A stretch of DNA of 10,031 nt, taken from contig JAEZUZ010000075.1 in NCBI GenBank assembly GCA_023443345.1, positions 1-10,031 of the forward strand, in the 5' to 3' direction. The notes beneath the pieces are model-generated. The model was not told the DNA's origin. It saw only the letters and a list, made by a program, of their open reading frames with translations, and searched no databases. Positions 1 through 7,450 of this stretch are shown piece after piece (the first letter of the stretch is position 1; the number at the start of each line of letters is the position of its first letter). The position numbers were made by a program, and so were the translations under genes. The stretch is from Bacillota bacterium. Its GTDB lineage: Bacteria; Bacillota; Clostridia; Peptostreptococcales; Acidaminobacteraceae.

Positions 1-496
1 GGCCAATTTCTTCGTATCAATTAGGCATCCATATATAACTCCTATTATGCATTCATTCAGTTTCTTTGGAGGAAAAATATTTCTAATTGGCATAAATATA
101 GCCATGGTAATATATTTCATCATCAAAAAAAGACCTGAATTAGGTCTTATGGTTGCTCTATTGACTTTAGCATGTTGGCTGACTACTTCTCTAATAAAGA
201 TATGTATAAGAAGGCAAAGGCCTCCTGTCCTACATCTGACAATAGAGAAAAGCTTCAGCTTTCCAAGTGGACATGCCACAAGCGCAACTGCATTTTACTA
301 CAATTTAAATAATTACATTCTCAAAAGAAAAATATATAATTATTTATTCATTTTTTTTGTATCAATGATTATGATCAGCAGATTATACCTAGGTGTACAC
401 TATCTATCAGATGTCCTGACAGGTTGTGCCATATCACTTGCTATATCATATATAGTAAAAGTAGCATACAGCAAGTATAGAGATAAACAAATTTAA
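1..496 (+). CDS. PAP2 family membrane phosphatase (5' end outside window)
   Basis: Phosphatidic acid phosphatase type 2 superfamily, integral membrane enzymes that remove phosphate from lipid phosphates such as phosphatidate or undecaprenyl pyrophosphate. All three signature motifs are present (numbering from the ATG at 47): K51-x6-R58-P59, the PSGH motif at 73-76, and SR-x5-H-x3-D with S111/R112, H118 and D122. H76 and H118 are the expected catalytic histidines. Hydrophobic segments lie at about 10-26, 32-50, 98-115 and 122-140. The frame stays open from ATG 47 back to base 2, and the upstream residues (ending RHPYITPIM) resemble the segment that normally precedes the first core helix in this family. 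No ribosome binding site precedes ATG 47. I therefore treat the gene as truncated by the window rather than starting at 47. The natural substrate cannot be assigned. A hairpin terminator follows directly. Confidence 0.88.
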   Translation, partial: ANFFVSIRHPYITPIMHSFSFFGGKIFLIGINIAMVIYFIIKKRPELGLMVALLTLACWLTTSLIKICIRRQRPPVLHLTIEKSFSFPSGHATSATAFYYNLNNYILKRKIYNYLFIFFVSMIMISRLYLGVHYLSDVLTGCAISLAISYIVKVAYSKYRDKQI

Positions 497-497
497 A

Positions 498-538
498 AGC
501 TCAATGTTCCTTTAGGGATGTCATTGAGCTCTTTTTTT
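498..538 (+). terminator. Rho-independent terminator after PAP2 gene
   Basis: A perfect 9-bp stem (agctcaatg at 498-506, cattgagct at 522-530) encloses a 15-base loop in which tcc/gga can add three more pairs. It is followed by c and seven T residues (532-538). It starts two bases after the PAP2 stop codon. The right arm lies inside the last codons of the convergent VanZ-like gene, whose stop codon (521-523) falls at the loop/stem boundary. On the minus strand the hairpin is followed by only a broken T tract, so termination in that direction is possible but weaker. Confidence 0.85.
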
Positions 539-958
539 AATGTTTTTTAATACAATATATAATTTATAGAAGACAACTCCAATTATAACTCCTAGAATGT
601 TGAGCCATATATCGTCTACATCGAAAATTCCAACAGCTGTAATCATCTGGAATGTCTCAATTGTAACTATAAACATTGCTCCTAGTAAAATTACCCAAAA
701 TGTTCTTTTCTTTAAAATGATCATTCCAAAAAAGCCAAAAGGTATAAATATCAGTACATTTGCGATGATATTTACAAAGAATTGCCAAAAAGTTACATCT
801 CCTGAAAAAAATCCAAAAGTATAGACCCTAAATGTATTGAAAAGTTGCTTATTTACAAACATTTCGTTTGGAATAAGTGCATCTTCTCTTAAAATAAGCA
901 ACTTAAGAAGAATGTATATATAGAGTATCGATAGAGCCCATACAAAAATCTTCTTCAT
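521..958 (-). CDS. VanZ-like family membrane protein
   Basis: A 145-residue protein with four predicted membrane segments (about 4-22, 62-82, 87-107 and 119-137), the usual VanZ-like architecture. Family hallmarks are visible: N67 followed by the FIPFG segment (71-75), E101 and Q104 in the third helix, and the acidic DVDD-x3-N motif (113-120) before the last helix. VanZ is named for low-level teicoplanin resistance in the vanA cluster, but most chromosomal members have no proven role, so resistance should not be inferred here. The ATG shares one base with the TAA stop of the upstream aminopeptidase gene (TAATG), and an AGAGGA ribosome binding site sits 3 bases ahead, so it is the last gene of a translationally coupled operon. 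Its 3' end overlaps the terminator of the convergent PAP2 gene. Confidence 0.85.
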   Translation of the reverse strand: MKKIFVWALSILYIYILLKLLILREDALIPNEMFVNKQLFNTFRVYTFGFFSGDVTFWQFFVNIIANVLIFIPFGFFGMIILKKRTFWVILLGAMFIVTIETFQMITAVGIFDVDDIWLNILGVIIGVVFYKLYIVLKNIKKRAQ

Positions 959-2721
959 TATATTCCTCTTGTATAGTGTTTCAATTTAGATTTTTCTTCA
1001 TCATTTAGGAATGGGCTTATTTTTTGATAAACTTCTCTATGGTAGTCATTTAGATATTTCTTTTCTTCTTCATTTAGAAGTTCTGGAAGTATAGCATCTA
1101 AATCAAAAGGACACATACAGATATTTTCAAAATTCATAAATTGACCATACTCATTCTTTATATGCTTTCTACATACAAGCATGTTCTCAAGTCTAATTCC
1201 ATATTGGTGGTCTCTGTATACTCCCGGTTCAACCGTTGTAATCATACCCTCTTCAAGAACTACGTTATCTCTTCTTTCAGGTACTATCTGCCACCTAAAT
1301 CCATTTGGCCCTTCATGAACCCCCAACAGATATCCTATTCCGTGGCCTGTGCCACTTCTATAATCTATGCCATGTTTCCAAAGTTGAATTCTTGAAAGTA
1401 CATCTAGAGATGTTCCCATACATCCATGTAAAAAGACAGCTGTAGATAGACCAATTACACTTTTAAGAACTCTTGTATAATCTACTTTCATTTGGTGATC
1501 TATTTCTCCAATTGCAAATGTTCTCGTTATATCTGTTGACCCCTGTCTGTAGTGTGCTCCTGAATCAATTAAATACAGGCTTCCCTTTTTTACTTCAACT
1601 TCATTTTCCCTTGAAGCTGTATAGTGCATATTTGCCCCATTTGCTCCATAGGCACTTATGGTTGAAAAACTTAAATCTAAATAGTCAACATCTAATTTTC
1701 TAAACTCTAAAGCTTTCTCTTCAAGAGATATTTCTGTAAGAGCGTTTGATTGATTGTCTTTTAGATAGATCATAAATCTAGTCATAGCTAAACCATCTTT
1801 AATATGAGCTATGCGCATATTTTGAACTTCAACTTCGTTCTTTACACATTTCATAAGTTGTACTGGATTTACATCTACAATCAATTCTGATTTCTTAGAT
1901 AGGATAAATTTCGTTTTAAAATTAATCTTCTCTAAATCTACAAGAACTTTTCCAAGCTCGTTATTTTCGATGAAATCATAAAATTCATCGTATTCATATA
2001 TATCTATTTTGTTTTCAACTAGATAATTTCTAACTTCTTGATTTAGCTGAGAAGATTTTACAAAAAGTGAAGCCCTATTTTTATCAACTACCATAAAGCT
2101 GAAAAATACAGGAGTGTGCTCTATATCATTTGCTCTTAAATTTAGAAGATATGCTATGTCATCAAGTGCGCTTATTACATGGGAATCTGCTCCCTTTTTA
2201 CTTATTCTATCTCTTAATTCTTCTAGCTTAGAGCTCAACTCTCTTCCACTTTGCTCTATTGTCAACTTAAATATCTCTGTCTCTCTTCTGTTTGGTCTAT
2301 CCTTCCAAAATTCTGATACATAGTCTATTTCACTATTTAGTGCAATATCTTCAAGCTTTGATATCAGACTAGCTGGAACACATTTACCATCAAAGCCAAG
2401 TACATCTGATTGAGATAAATTTTTCATTATAAACTCTATGATATTTGGATATCCCTCAACCCCCATCTTCATAAGTTTAGTTTTGCTCTTTTCTAGCTCC
2501 CTTTCAGCTTGCAGAAAATATCTGCCATCTGTCCATAAATAGCTTGAATCTTGAGTTATAAGCATTGTCCCATTAGAGCCTTCAAATCCACTCAAAAAAT
2601 TCCTCGTCTTATAGTGATCATCTACATATTCACTATTGTGTTGATCTGAGGATAACAATAGATAGGCTGAAATTTTATCTTGTTTCATTCTCTTTTGAAT
2701 TTCTAATATATCTCTATACAT
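958..2721 (-). CDS. Xaa-Pro aminopeptidase (aminopeptidase P, peptidase family M24B)
   Basis: Cytoplasmic dinuclear-metal aminopeptidase that removes the N-terminal residue from peptides with proline in second position. Its 587 residues match the long three-domain form (eukaryotic XPNPEP1-like) rather than the roughly 440-residue E. coli PepP. Visible parts: creatinase-like N-terminal domain (about 5-135, with SDQHNSEYVDD and SGFEGSNGT), a second creatinase-like domain (about 145-290), the pita-bread catalytic domain (about 300-515), and a C-terminal M24 extension (about 520-587). All five metal ligands can be placed: D386, D397, H460, E498 and E512. H366 and H469 match conserved active-site histidines. 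Position 456, in the segment YRSGTGHG, is Ser where the animal enzyme has His. There is no signal peptide. The ATG has an AGGAG site 6 bases upstream, which overlaps the stop codon of mgtE. The protein probably helps recycle proline-containing peptides. Confidence 0.93.
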   Translation of the reverse strand: MYRDILEIQKRMKQDKISAYLLLSSDQHNSEYVDDHYKTRNFLSGFEGSNGTMLITQDSSYLWTDGRYFLQAERELEKSKTKLMKMGVEGYPNIIEFIMKNLSQSDVLGFDGKCVPASLISKLEDIALNSEIDYVSEFWKDRPNRRETEIFKLTIEQSGRELSSKLEELRDRISKKGADSHVISALDDIAYLLNLRANDIEHTPVFFSFMVVDKNRASLFVKSSQLNQEVRNYLVENKIDIYEYDEFYDFIENNELGKVLVDLEKINFKTKFILSKKSELIVDVNPVQLMKCVKNEVEVQNMRIAHIKDGLAMTRFMIYLKDNQSNALTEISLEEKALEFRKLDVDYLDLSFSTISAYGANGANMHYTASRENEVEVKKGSLYLIDSGAHYRQGSTDITRTFAIGEIDHQMKVDYTRVLKSVIGLSTAVFLHGCMGTSLDVLSRIQLWKHGIDYRSGTGHGIGYLLGVHEGPNGFRWQIVPERRDNVVLEEGMITTVEPGVYRDHQYGIRLENMLVCRKHIKNEYGQFMNFENICMCPFDLDAILPELLNEEEKKYLNDYHREVYQKISPFLNDEEKSKLKHYTRGI

Positions 2722-2727
2722 TTATTT

Positions 2728-2732
2728 CTCCT
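2728..2732 (-). promoter_or_regulatory. Ribosome binding site of the aminopeptidase P gene
   Basis: AGGAG on the minus strand, 6 bases ahead of the ATG at 2721. It overlaps the TAG stop codon of mgtE (2731-2733), so ribosomes ending mgtE translation finish on top of this site, which supports the chosen start and translational coupling. Confidence 0.75.
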
Positions 2733-4074
2733 ATATTCCAATTATTGCCTTAGCAAGGTTAAAGTATATAACTAGTGCAACCGCATCAACTACAGTTGTT
2801 ATAAGTGGTCCTGCCATAATTGCTGGATCGAATTTTAACTTCTGTGCCATGAAAGGAAGTATACAGCCTGTTATCTTAGCTAGTAATACAACCATTAAAA
2901 GAGTAGCACTTACAGCAAAGGATATCCTTATGTCTGCTGAAGTAAAGAAATACAGCCTTACAAAGTTTACTGCTGCAACACTAAATCCAACGATTAAACC
3001 TATTGTAAATTCCTTTGCAATTACTCTAAAAAAGTCCTTATCTTCTATTTCTCCAAGTGCCATACCTCTTATTATTATTGTAGAAGCCTGACTTCCTGCA
3101 TTACCACCTGTGTCCATTAACATAGGTATGAAAGAAGATAGTATTATCATTGAACTAAGTATTTTCTCATAACCTTCTATAATATATCCTGTAAATGTAG
3201 CTGATATCATAAGTATCATAAGCCATGTAATTCTATTTTTGGAAAGAGACCATATGCTTGCCTCCATGTACTCATCTTTAGAAGGAGTGATACCCGCTAT
3301 ATGCTCAAAGTCCTCTGTAGTTTCTTCATCAATAAGTAGAACAATGTCATCAAATGTTATAATACCAGTCAATCTGTGTTCGTTATCTGTAACAGGTATT
3401 GCTATAAATCCATAATCACGGAATATCTGAATTACTTTCTCCTGTTCAGCTGTTGTAGTGACAGAGATGTAATTTTCCTTCATTATATTTGCTATTTTTT
3501 CATACTTATCTGATGTAACTAAATTTCTTAGCGATATTATTCCTATTAACTTTCTCTTCTCATCTATTACATAACATGTATATACTGTCTCTTTATCAAT
3601 TCCTACTTCCCTTATGTGTGCAAGAGCTTCCTCTACTGTCATCTCAGGTCTTAACTCTACATACTCAATTGTCATCAAGCTTCCAGCAGATTCATCTGGA
3701 TAATTTAGAAACTGATTGATCATCTTCCTCTTGTTATCGTCTGTCTGAGCAAGAATTCTATCTACAACATTTGCCGGCATTTCCTCTATTAAGTCAACCA
3801 TGTCATCAAAATAGAGATCATTTAAAATCTCCATCATTTCGTCCATTTGATTTTCTGTAAATGAATCTATGATTGTCTTTTTGTCATCTGCATTTAAATA
3901 TGCAAATACATCTGCTGCTTTATCCTTTGGAAGCAATCTGAAAAAAAGGAATAAATTAGCAGATTCTAAAGATTCAAGTACTTCTACAGCATCGGGCACT
4001 TCGATTTCCTTTAAAAGCTCACTAATTCTTCTATAATTTTTTGCTTCTAATAGTTCTTTTATGAATTCTACCAT
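2731..4074 (-). CDS. mgtE: Magnesium transporter MgtE
   Basis: Mg2+-selective channel/transporter of the plasma membrane, 447 residues, the normal family length. Domain order is canonical: N-terminal helical MgtE_N domain (about 10-125), a CBS pair (about 130-190 and 195-250; the linker YPDESAGSLMT at 125-135 is characteristic), a connecting helix, then five membrane helices (about 282-302, 308-335, 353-375, 385-410 and 420-445). Signature sequences are PMLMDTGGNAGSQAS (317-331) and GPLITTVVDAV (422-432). D430 matches the pore aspartate (D432 in Thermus thermophilus MgtE). In the characterised protein, the N and CBS domains bind Mg2+ and close the pore when the ion is abundant, and the acidic residues here are compatible with that. 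The ATG lies 7 bases inside the end of the racemase gene, with GGAGG 4 bases upstream. No M-box leader is possible at this position, so regulation is likely through the operon promoter and protein gating. Confidence 0.96.
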   Translation of the reverse strand: MVEFIKELLEAKNYRRISELLKEIEVPDAVEVLESLESANLFLFFRLLPKDKAADVFAYLNADDKKTIIDSFTENQMDEMMEILNDLYFDDMVDLIEEMPANVVDRILAQTDDNKRKMINQFLNYPDESAGSLMTIEYVELRPEMTVEEALAHIREVGIDKETVYTCYVIDEKRKLIGIISLRNLVTSDKYEKIANIMKENYISVTTTAEQEKVIQIFRDYGFIAIPVTDNEHRLTGIITFDDIVLLIDEETTEDFEHIAGITPSKDEYMEASIWSLSKNRITWLMILMISATFTGYIIEGYEKILSSMIILSSFIPMLMDTGGNAGSQASTIIIRGMALGEIEDKDFFRVIAKEFTIGLIVGFSVAAVNFVRLYFFTSADIRISFAVSATLLMVVLLAKITGCILPFMAQKLKFDPAIMAGPLITTVVDAVALVIYFNLAKAIIGI

Positions 4075-5087
4075 CTATCCTCCAATTCTATTTCTACATA
4101 TGAAGTAGAAAAAATCTTTACTAAACTTCCATAGCCTGGCGAAAAATATAGCTCATCAAATAATTTTATATTTCTATCTTTTACCTCTACAACCATGTGG
4201 TCTGAGGTAGCTCCAATTATTTCTACATTTTCATTTAAAGATCTAAGATCTAAATCTATACATGCCTTTCCAATGTTGAGAATACCTCTTAACATCTTTT
4301 GGCAATCAACTTCTTTATCTTCATAGGGCTCTCTCGGTTTTTCTTTAAGTTCAATTAAATCTGCACTTAGCGCAAAAACATCTTCATTGAGATTAAAGGG
4401 GTTTCTTGCTTCTACTGTATCCCTTGCAAGATAAATGCCCTCTCCAAGTCTCAATTCTAAACCTTGAAAATCTTCCGTACTGTATGCCTGAACTATTGCA
4501 GAAGAGTTTCCCGCAGAGATATTTAAATTTTTAAGATTAAATCTATCTTCTATCTCACTTTTTAGTCCTCTTAAATAGTCTATCTTCTGCTTTGTACTTA
4601 TTACTCCATTTAGACATGTCAAATTCATTCCAATACCATTTAATTTGACATATTTTAAATTTAATATTGTCTGAATATCACTAAAAAGTTCTTCTTTAGA
4701 GTAATAACCCTCTCTCAAGTCTCCCATTTCTACCATTAAATCGACAAGATGAGGCCCATATAGATATTTATCTAACTCTTTTACCGTATATATATTTGTA
4801 TGAACGCTTCTATCTGCATATCTTGCAAGATCTTCTATTTCTTCCATAGAAGGAGTTCTTATTAGCATCTTTTTTGTCTTTAATTCACTTAACTTTTTTA
4901 AACTTTCTATACGCGATTCACCTATATAGTTAAGAGAAAGATCATCTATCTCTTTTAGAATGTCATTATTTGCTGAAAACATCTTTGTAACTAGAACCAT
5001 CTCAATGTTCTTTTCCCTGAGATGTTCTTTCATATTTAAAATGTTTTCTTTTAACTTTTTGATGTTTACTCTCAATTTTAAAGACAT
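4068..5087 (-). CDS. Alanine/ornithine racemase family PLP enzyme (ornithine racemase-type)
   Basis: Fold-type III PLP enzyme with an alanine-racemase-like N-terminal barrel, 339 residues. The best match I recognise is the ornithine racemase/YhfX-like group, which interconverts L- and D-ornithine in clostridial oxidative ornithine fermentation. Visible landmarks: VTKMF with the expected PLP lysine K35, GESRIES (56-62), MGDLREG (121-127), GIGMNLTC (151-158), SAGNSS (191-196, probably at the PLP phosphate), LRLGEG (212-217) and TSDHMVVEV (294-302). It lacks the usual C-terminal domain of Alr, so cell-wall D-alanine supply is less likely. The substrate is an inference: no aminomutase, dehydrogenase or thiolase genes for D-ornithine breakdown occur in the window. 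It is the first gene of a four-gene leftward operon. The ATG is preceded by AGAGGT 4 bases upstream and by a divergent promoter region, and the 3' end overlaps mgtE by 7 bases. Confidence 0.82.
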   Translation of the reverse strand: MSLKLRVNIKKLKENILNMKEHLREKNIEMVLVTKMFSANNDILKEIDDLSLNYIGESRIESLKKLSELKTKKMLIRTPSMEEIEDLARYADRSVHTNIYTVKELDKYLYGPHLVDLMVEMGDLREGYYSKEELFSDIQTILNLKYVKLNGIGMNLTCLNGVISTKQKIDYLRGLKSEIEDRFNLKNLNISAGNSSAIVQAYSTEDFQGLELRLGEGIYLARDTVEARNPFNLNEDVFALSADLIELKEKPREPYEDKEVDCQKMLRGILNIGKACIDLDLRSLNENVEIIGATSDHMVVEVKDRNIKLFDELYFSPGYGSLVKIFSTSYVEIELEDRW

Positions 5088-5181
5088 ATCTACCTCTTTT
5101 TTTAGTATACCACAGCAAGCAGTTTATAAGTTTAATTTAACTGTTTTTTGAGTATAATATATATTAACGAAAGGAGTAATG
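5088..5181. promoter_or_regulatory. Divergent promoter region between the racemase operon and the membrane-protein operon
   Basis: This is the only non-coding gap between the head-to-head operons, 94 bases and very AT-rich. Rightward: a perfect TATAAT at 5153-5158, about 23 bases before ATG 5182. No good -35 hexamer is seen at 16-18 bases. Leftward: an extended -10, TGgTATACT with hexamer at 5104-5109, which would give a very short leader, or alternatively TTATAA at 5124-5129. Neither has a convincing -35. The rightward -10 is the firmest of these; the leftward promoter is an inference from gene orientation. Confidence 0.55.
5172..5176 (+). promoter_or_regulatory. Ribosome binding site that favours start codon 5182
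   Basis: The AGGAG lies 2 bases before the ATG at 5179 but 5 bases before the ATG at 5182. Other genes in this window use gaps of about 3 to 6 bases, so the second of the two adjacent ATG codons is the more likely start. The difference is a single methionine. Confidence 0.6.
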
Positions 5182-6852
5182 ATGGGAAAAAATTTATTTG
5201 ATGATTTTTCACAATCTATCTTTGATATATTGACTAAAAACAAAAATAAGACAAGCGAAGAAAGCCAAATTTTTGAAGAAATAAAGCCAATGAGAAAGCC
5301 TGTCAAATTCGCACTTGCTATATCGATACTTATTACTTTATTAGTAGGATTTATATATTTCTTTTTTGCACTTCCAGCTCTAAATCCTCAGTCGCAAGAG
5401 TTTTACTTTACTATAATTTTTATAACACTGATATTCTTTGTTATATCTACACTTCTTGGAGTAAGATTCAATCGTATAGCTAAGTCGATAGTTTTAACTA
5501 TAATAGTTGTTGCAATTGTAACACCTTCTATTGGAGCTTTTATTTCAAGTCCACTATTTTGGGCTAAGAGCTACTCCAAAATTATAAATGTAGAAGAAGG
5601 AATCTTTGAAAAAGATATATCTGAGGTTTCTATAAGACAAGTTCCTATTGTTGATAAAGACACTGCAGAAATTATTGGTTCTAAGCAGATGGGGGTAATG
5701 GCAAGTCTTGTAAGTCAATTTGAAATAGACAATAACTATGCACAGATAAATGTAAAGGGACATCCTTTTAGAGTTTCACCTCTTAAATATGCCGACCTAT
5801 TTAAGTACATTAAAAATTTTAGAGATGGTATTCCTAACTATGTAGAAGTAGATATGAACAAACAAGAAGCGAGGGTGCTTCCTCTTAAAAAACCTATCAT
5901 GTACTCAAACAGCGACTACTTGATGAGAGACCTAAAAAGACATCTAAGATTTCAGTATCCAACGGCAATCTTTGGAGAAATAAATTTTGAATTTGATGAC
6001 GAAATGAATGCATACTACATTACACCTGTTCTATATAAACCAATAATGTTCTTTGGTGGGCTAGATGTAAAAGAAGTAATTATTACAGATGCCCACACAG
6101 GTGAAAGCAAAAAATACAAACCCGAAGAAGTCCCAAGCTGGGTTGATAGAGCATATCCTGCAGATATGATAATTGATCAATTAGATCAGAGGGGAATGTA
6201 TGCAGGCGGATTTTTAAATTCTAAATTATCACAAAGCGGAGTAACCCATACTACTGAAGGTTACAACTATGTGTCTATTGGAGAAGATATATTCTTGACA
6301 ACTGGTGTAACCTCAATTAAGAGTGATGAATCAAACTTAGGTTTCTATTATACAAACTTAAGAACTAAGGAAACTAAATTCTATCCTTGCCCTTCTTCAA
6401 CTGAGATGGCAGCAATGAAGTCTGCTGAAGGTAAGGTTCAAGAAAAGAGATATGTTGCAACATTTCCAGTTGTACTAAATATTTCTAATCAACCTGTATA
6501 CTTTATGTCATTAAAAGACAATGCAGGCACAGCAAAATTATTTGCAATCATTGATGCTAGACAGTATACAGATGTAATAATTGGAGAGAGTGTCGAAGAA
6601 GTCCTAAATAACTACCTTAAGGAAAATCCTTCAGAAAATACAAACCCATCTGATTTTACAACTCTTGAAATTGAAGTAAAAGAAATTAAAGAGGTTGTAA
6701 TTGACTCTAATACATATTTCTACATAAAAAGTAGCGATGGAAAAGTATTCAATCTAAAAGTTAAGGACATTTCACCTTCACAGGCATTTATTAAGCCGGG
6801 AGATAAATTGACTATTTTAACTGATAAAGACAATATAAAGGAGATACAATGA
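5182..6852 (+). CDS. Conserved three-TM membrane protein with large extracytoplasmic region, function unknown
   Basis: A 556-residue protein of a type I recall as widespread in Bacillota but without an established function. Numbering is from the ATG at 5182. A charged N-terminal stretch (1-40) is followed by three membrane helices (about 42-66, 75-93 and 100-122). A long soluble region of about 430 residues follows, and three helices place it outside if the N-terminus is cytoplasmic. Distinctive segments are DAHTGESKKY (303-312) with EVPSWVDRAYPAD (316-328), reminiscent of a PepSY-type turn; TGVTSIKSDESNLGFYYTN (374-392); and SAEGKVQEKRYVATFP (414-429). The last 65 residues (about 492-556) look like a small beta-rich, perhaps OB-like, domain. 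One cysteine (C403) lies in the soluble part. I see no catalytic motif. The stop overlaps the start of the nitroreductase gene (ATGA), so the two are co-translated. Membrane placement is solid; domain analogies are tentative. Confidence 0.8.
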   Translation: MGKNLFDDFSQSIFDILTKNKNKTSEESQIFEEIKPMRKPVKFALAISILITLLVGFIYFFFALPALNPQSQEFYFTIIFITLIFFVISTLLGVRFNRIAKSIVLTIIVVAIVTPSIGAFISSPLFWAKSYSKIINVEEGIFEKDISEVSIRQVPIVDKDTAEIIGSKQMGVMASLVSQFEIDNNYAQINVKGHPFRVSPLKYADLFKYIKNFRDGIPNYVEVDMNKQEARVLPLKKPIMYSNSDYLMRDLKRHLRFQYPTAIFGEINFEFDDEMNAYYITPVLYKPIMFFGGLDVKEVIITDAHTGESKKYKPEEVPSWVDRAYPADMIIDQLDQRGMYAGGFLNSKLSQSGVTHTTEGYNYVSIGEDIFLTTGVTSIKSDESNLGFYYTNLRTKETKFYPCPSSTEMAAMKSAEGKVQEKRYVATFPVVLNISNQPVYFMSLKDNAGTAKLFAIIDARQYTDVIIGESVEEVLNNYLKENPSENTNPSDFTTLEIEVKEIKEVVIDSNTYFYIKSSDGKVFNLKVKDISPSQAFIKPGDKLTILTDKDNIKEIQ

Positions 6853-7442
6853 TAGAATCAATTAAAAAAAGAAGAAGCCAATATAATCTTACAAGTGAGA
6901 ACTTTGATGAAAAAGAATTATTTAAAGACTTCAAAGAAATAATTAGAACTGCACCTAGTTCTTTTAACTCTTTAAATCAGAGAATCTACATATTAACAGG
7001 AGAAAATCACAACAAAATGTGGGATATAACTCTTGAAGAGCTTAAGAAGGTTTCACCAAATGAAGAAGCTTTTGCTATGACAAAGAAGAAAATCGATGGA
7101 TTTAAGCAAGCATACGGTACAATTCTCTTCTATGAAGACCTAGATATAGTTAGAGGATTACAGAATAAATTTCCTCTATATAAGGACAATTTCCCATCTT
7201 GGTCAGTGCAACAAAACGCAATGCTTCAAGTAAACTTCTGGAACACTATATCCTCTCATGGTTATGGTGCAAGCTTGCAGCACTACAATCCGTTAATAGA
7301 TGAGAGACTATCTCAAGAATTCAACATTCCAAAGAGTTATAAACTTATTGCACAAATGCCTTTTGGTGTAATAAAAGAAGAAGCAAAAATAAAACAGGCA
7401 ATGCAAGATCAGCAGTTCAATAAGATGATTAAATTTCTATAA
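6849..7442 (+). CDS. Frm2-like nitroreductase family protein
   Basis: A 197-residue FMN-dependent oxidoreductase of the nitroreductase fold, probably cytoplasmic. It resembles the small Frm2/Hbn1-like branch. Evidence: the N-terminal KKRRSQY (6-12), where the family usually has an RRT-like FMN-phosphate contact; APSSFNSLNQR (35-45), the expected flavin-binding Ser/Asn/Arg cluster; FPSWSVQQNAM (115-125); GYGASLQHYNP (138-148); and the closing IAQMPFGV (167-174). Yeast Frm2 has been linked to lipid signalling and oxidative-stress responses, and bacterial relatives reduce nitroaromatics or quinones; the substrate here is unknown. The ATG lies in an ATGA overlap with the preceding gene and has AGGAG 5 bases upstream (6839-6843), so translation is coupled. 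A terminator follows within 10 bases of the stop codon. Confidence 0.88.
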   Translation: MIESIKKRRSQYNLTSENFDEKELFKDFKEIIRTAPSSFNSLNQRIYILTGENHNKMWDITLEELKKVSPNEEAFAMTKKKIDGFKQAYGTILFYEDLDIVRGLQNKFPLYKDNFPSWSVQQNAMLQVNFWNTISSHGYGASLQHYNPLIDERLSQEFNIPKSYKLIAQMPFGVIKEEAKIKQAMQDQQFNKMIKFL

Positions 7443-7450
7443 ATGATAAA

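Noticed and set aside
47..49. ATG at 47 as the start of the PAP2 gene
   Set aside because: The frame is open to the window edge, upstream residues fit the family, and there is no ribosome binding site before this ATG.
521..958. Glycopeptide resistance role for the VanZ-like gene
   Set aside because: No vanH/A/X or regulator genes are nearby, and most chromosomal VanZ-like proteins have no proven resistance role.
1141..1395. Plus-strand open frame inside the aminopeptidase P gene
   Set aside because: It lies entirely antisense to a gene with intact catalytic motifs and has no ribosome site or recognisable protein features.
2722..2730. A separate promoter or M-box-type leader near mgtE or between operon genes
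   Set aside because: The gap after mgtE is 9 bases and the gap before it is negative, leaving no room for a riboswitch.
5179..5181. ATG at 5179 as the start of the large membrane protein
   Set aside because: It is only 2 bases from the AGGAG site; the adjacent ATG at 5182 has normal spacing. The difference is one residue.
5124..5306. Minus-strand open frame across the divergent promoter
   Set aside because: It is antisense to the start of the membrane-protein gene, covers the promoter and has no recognisable motif.
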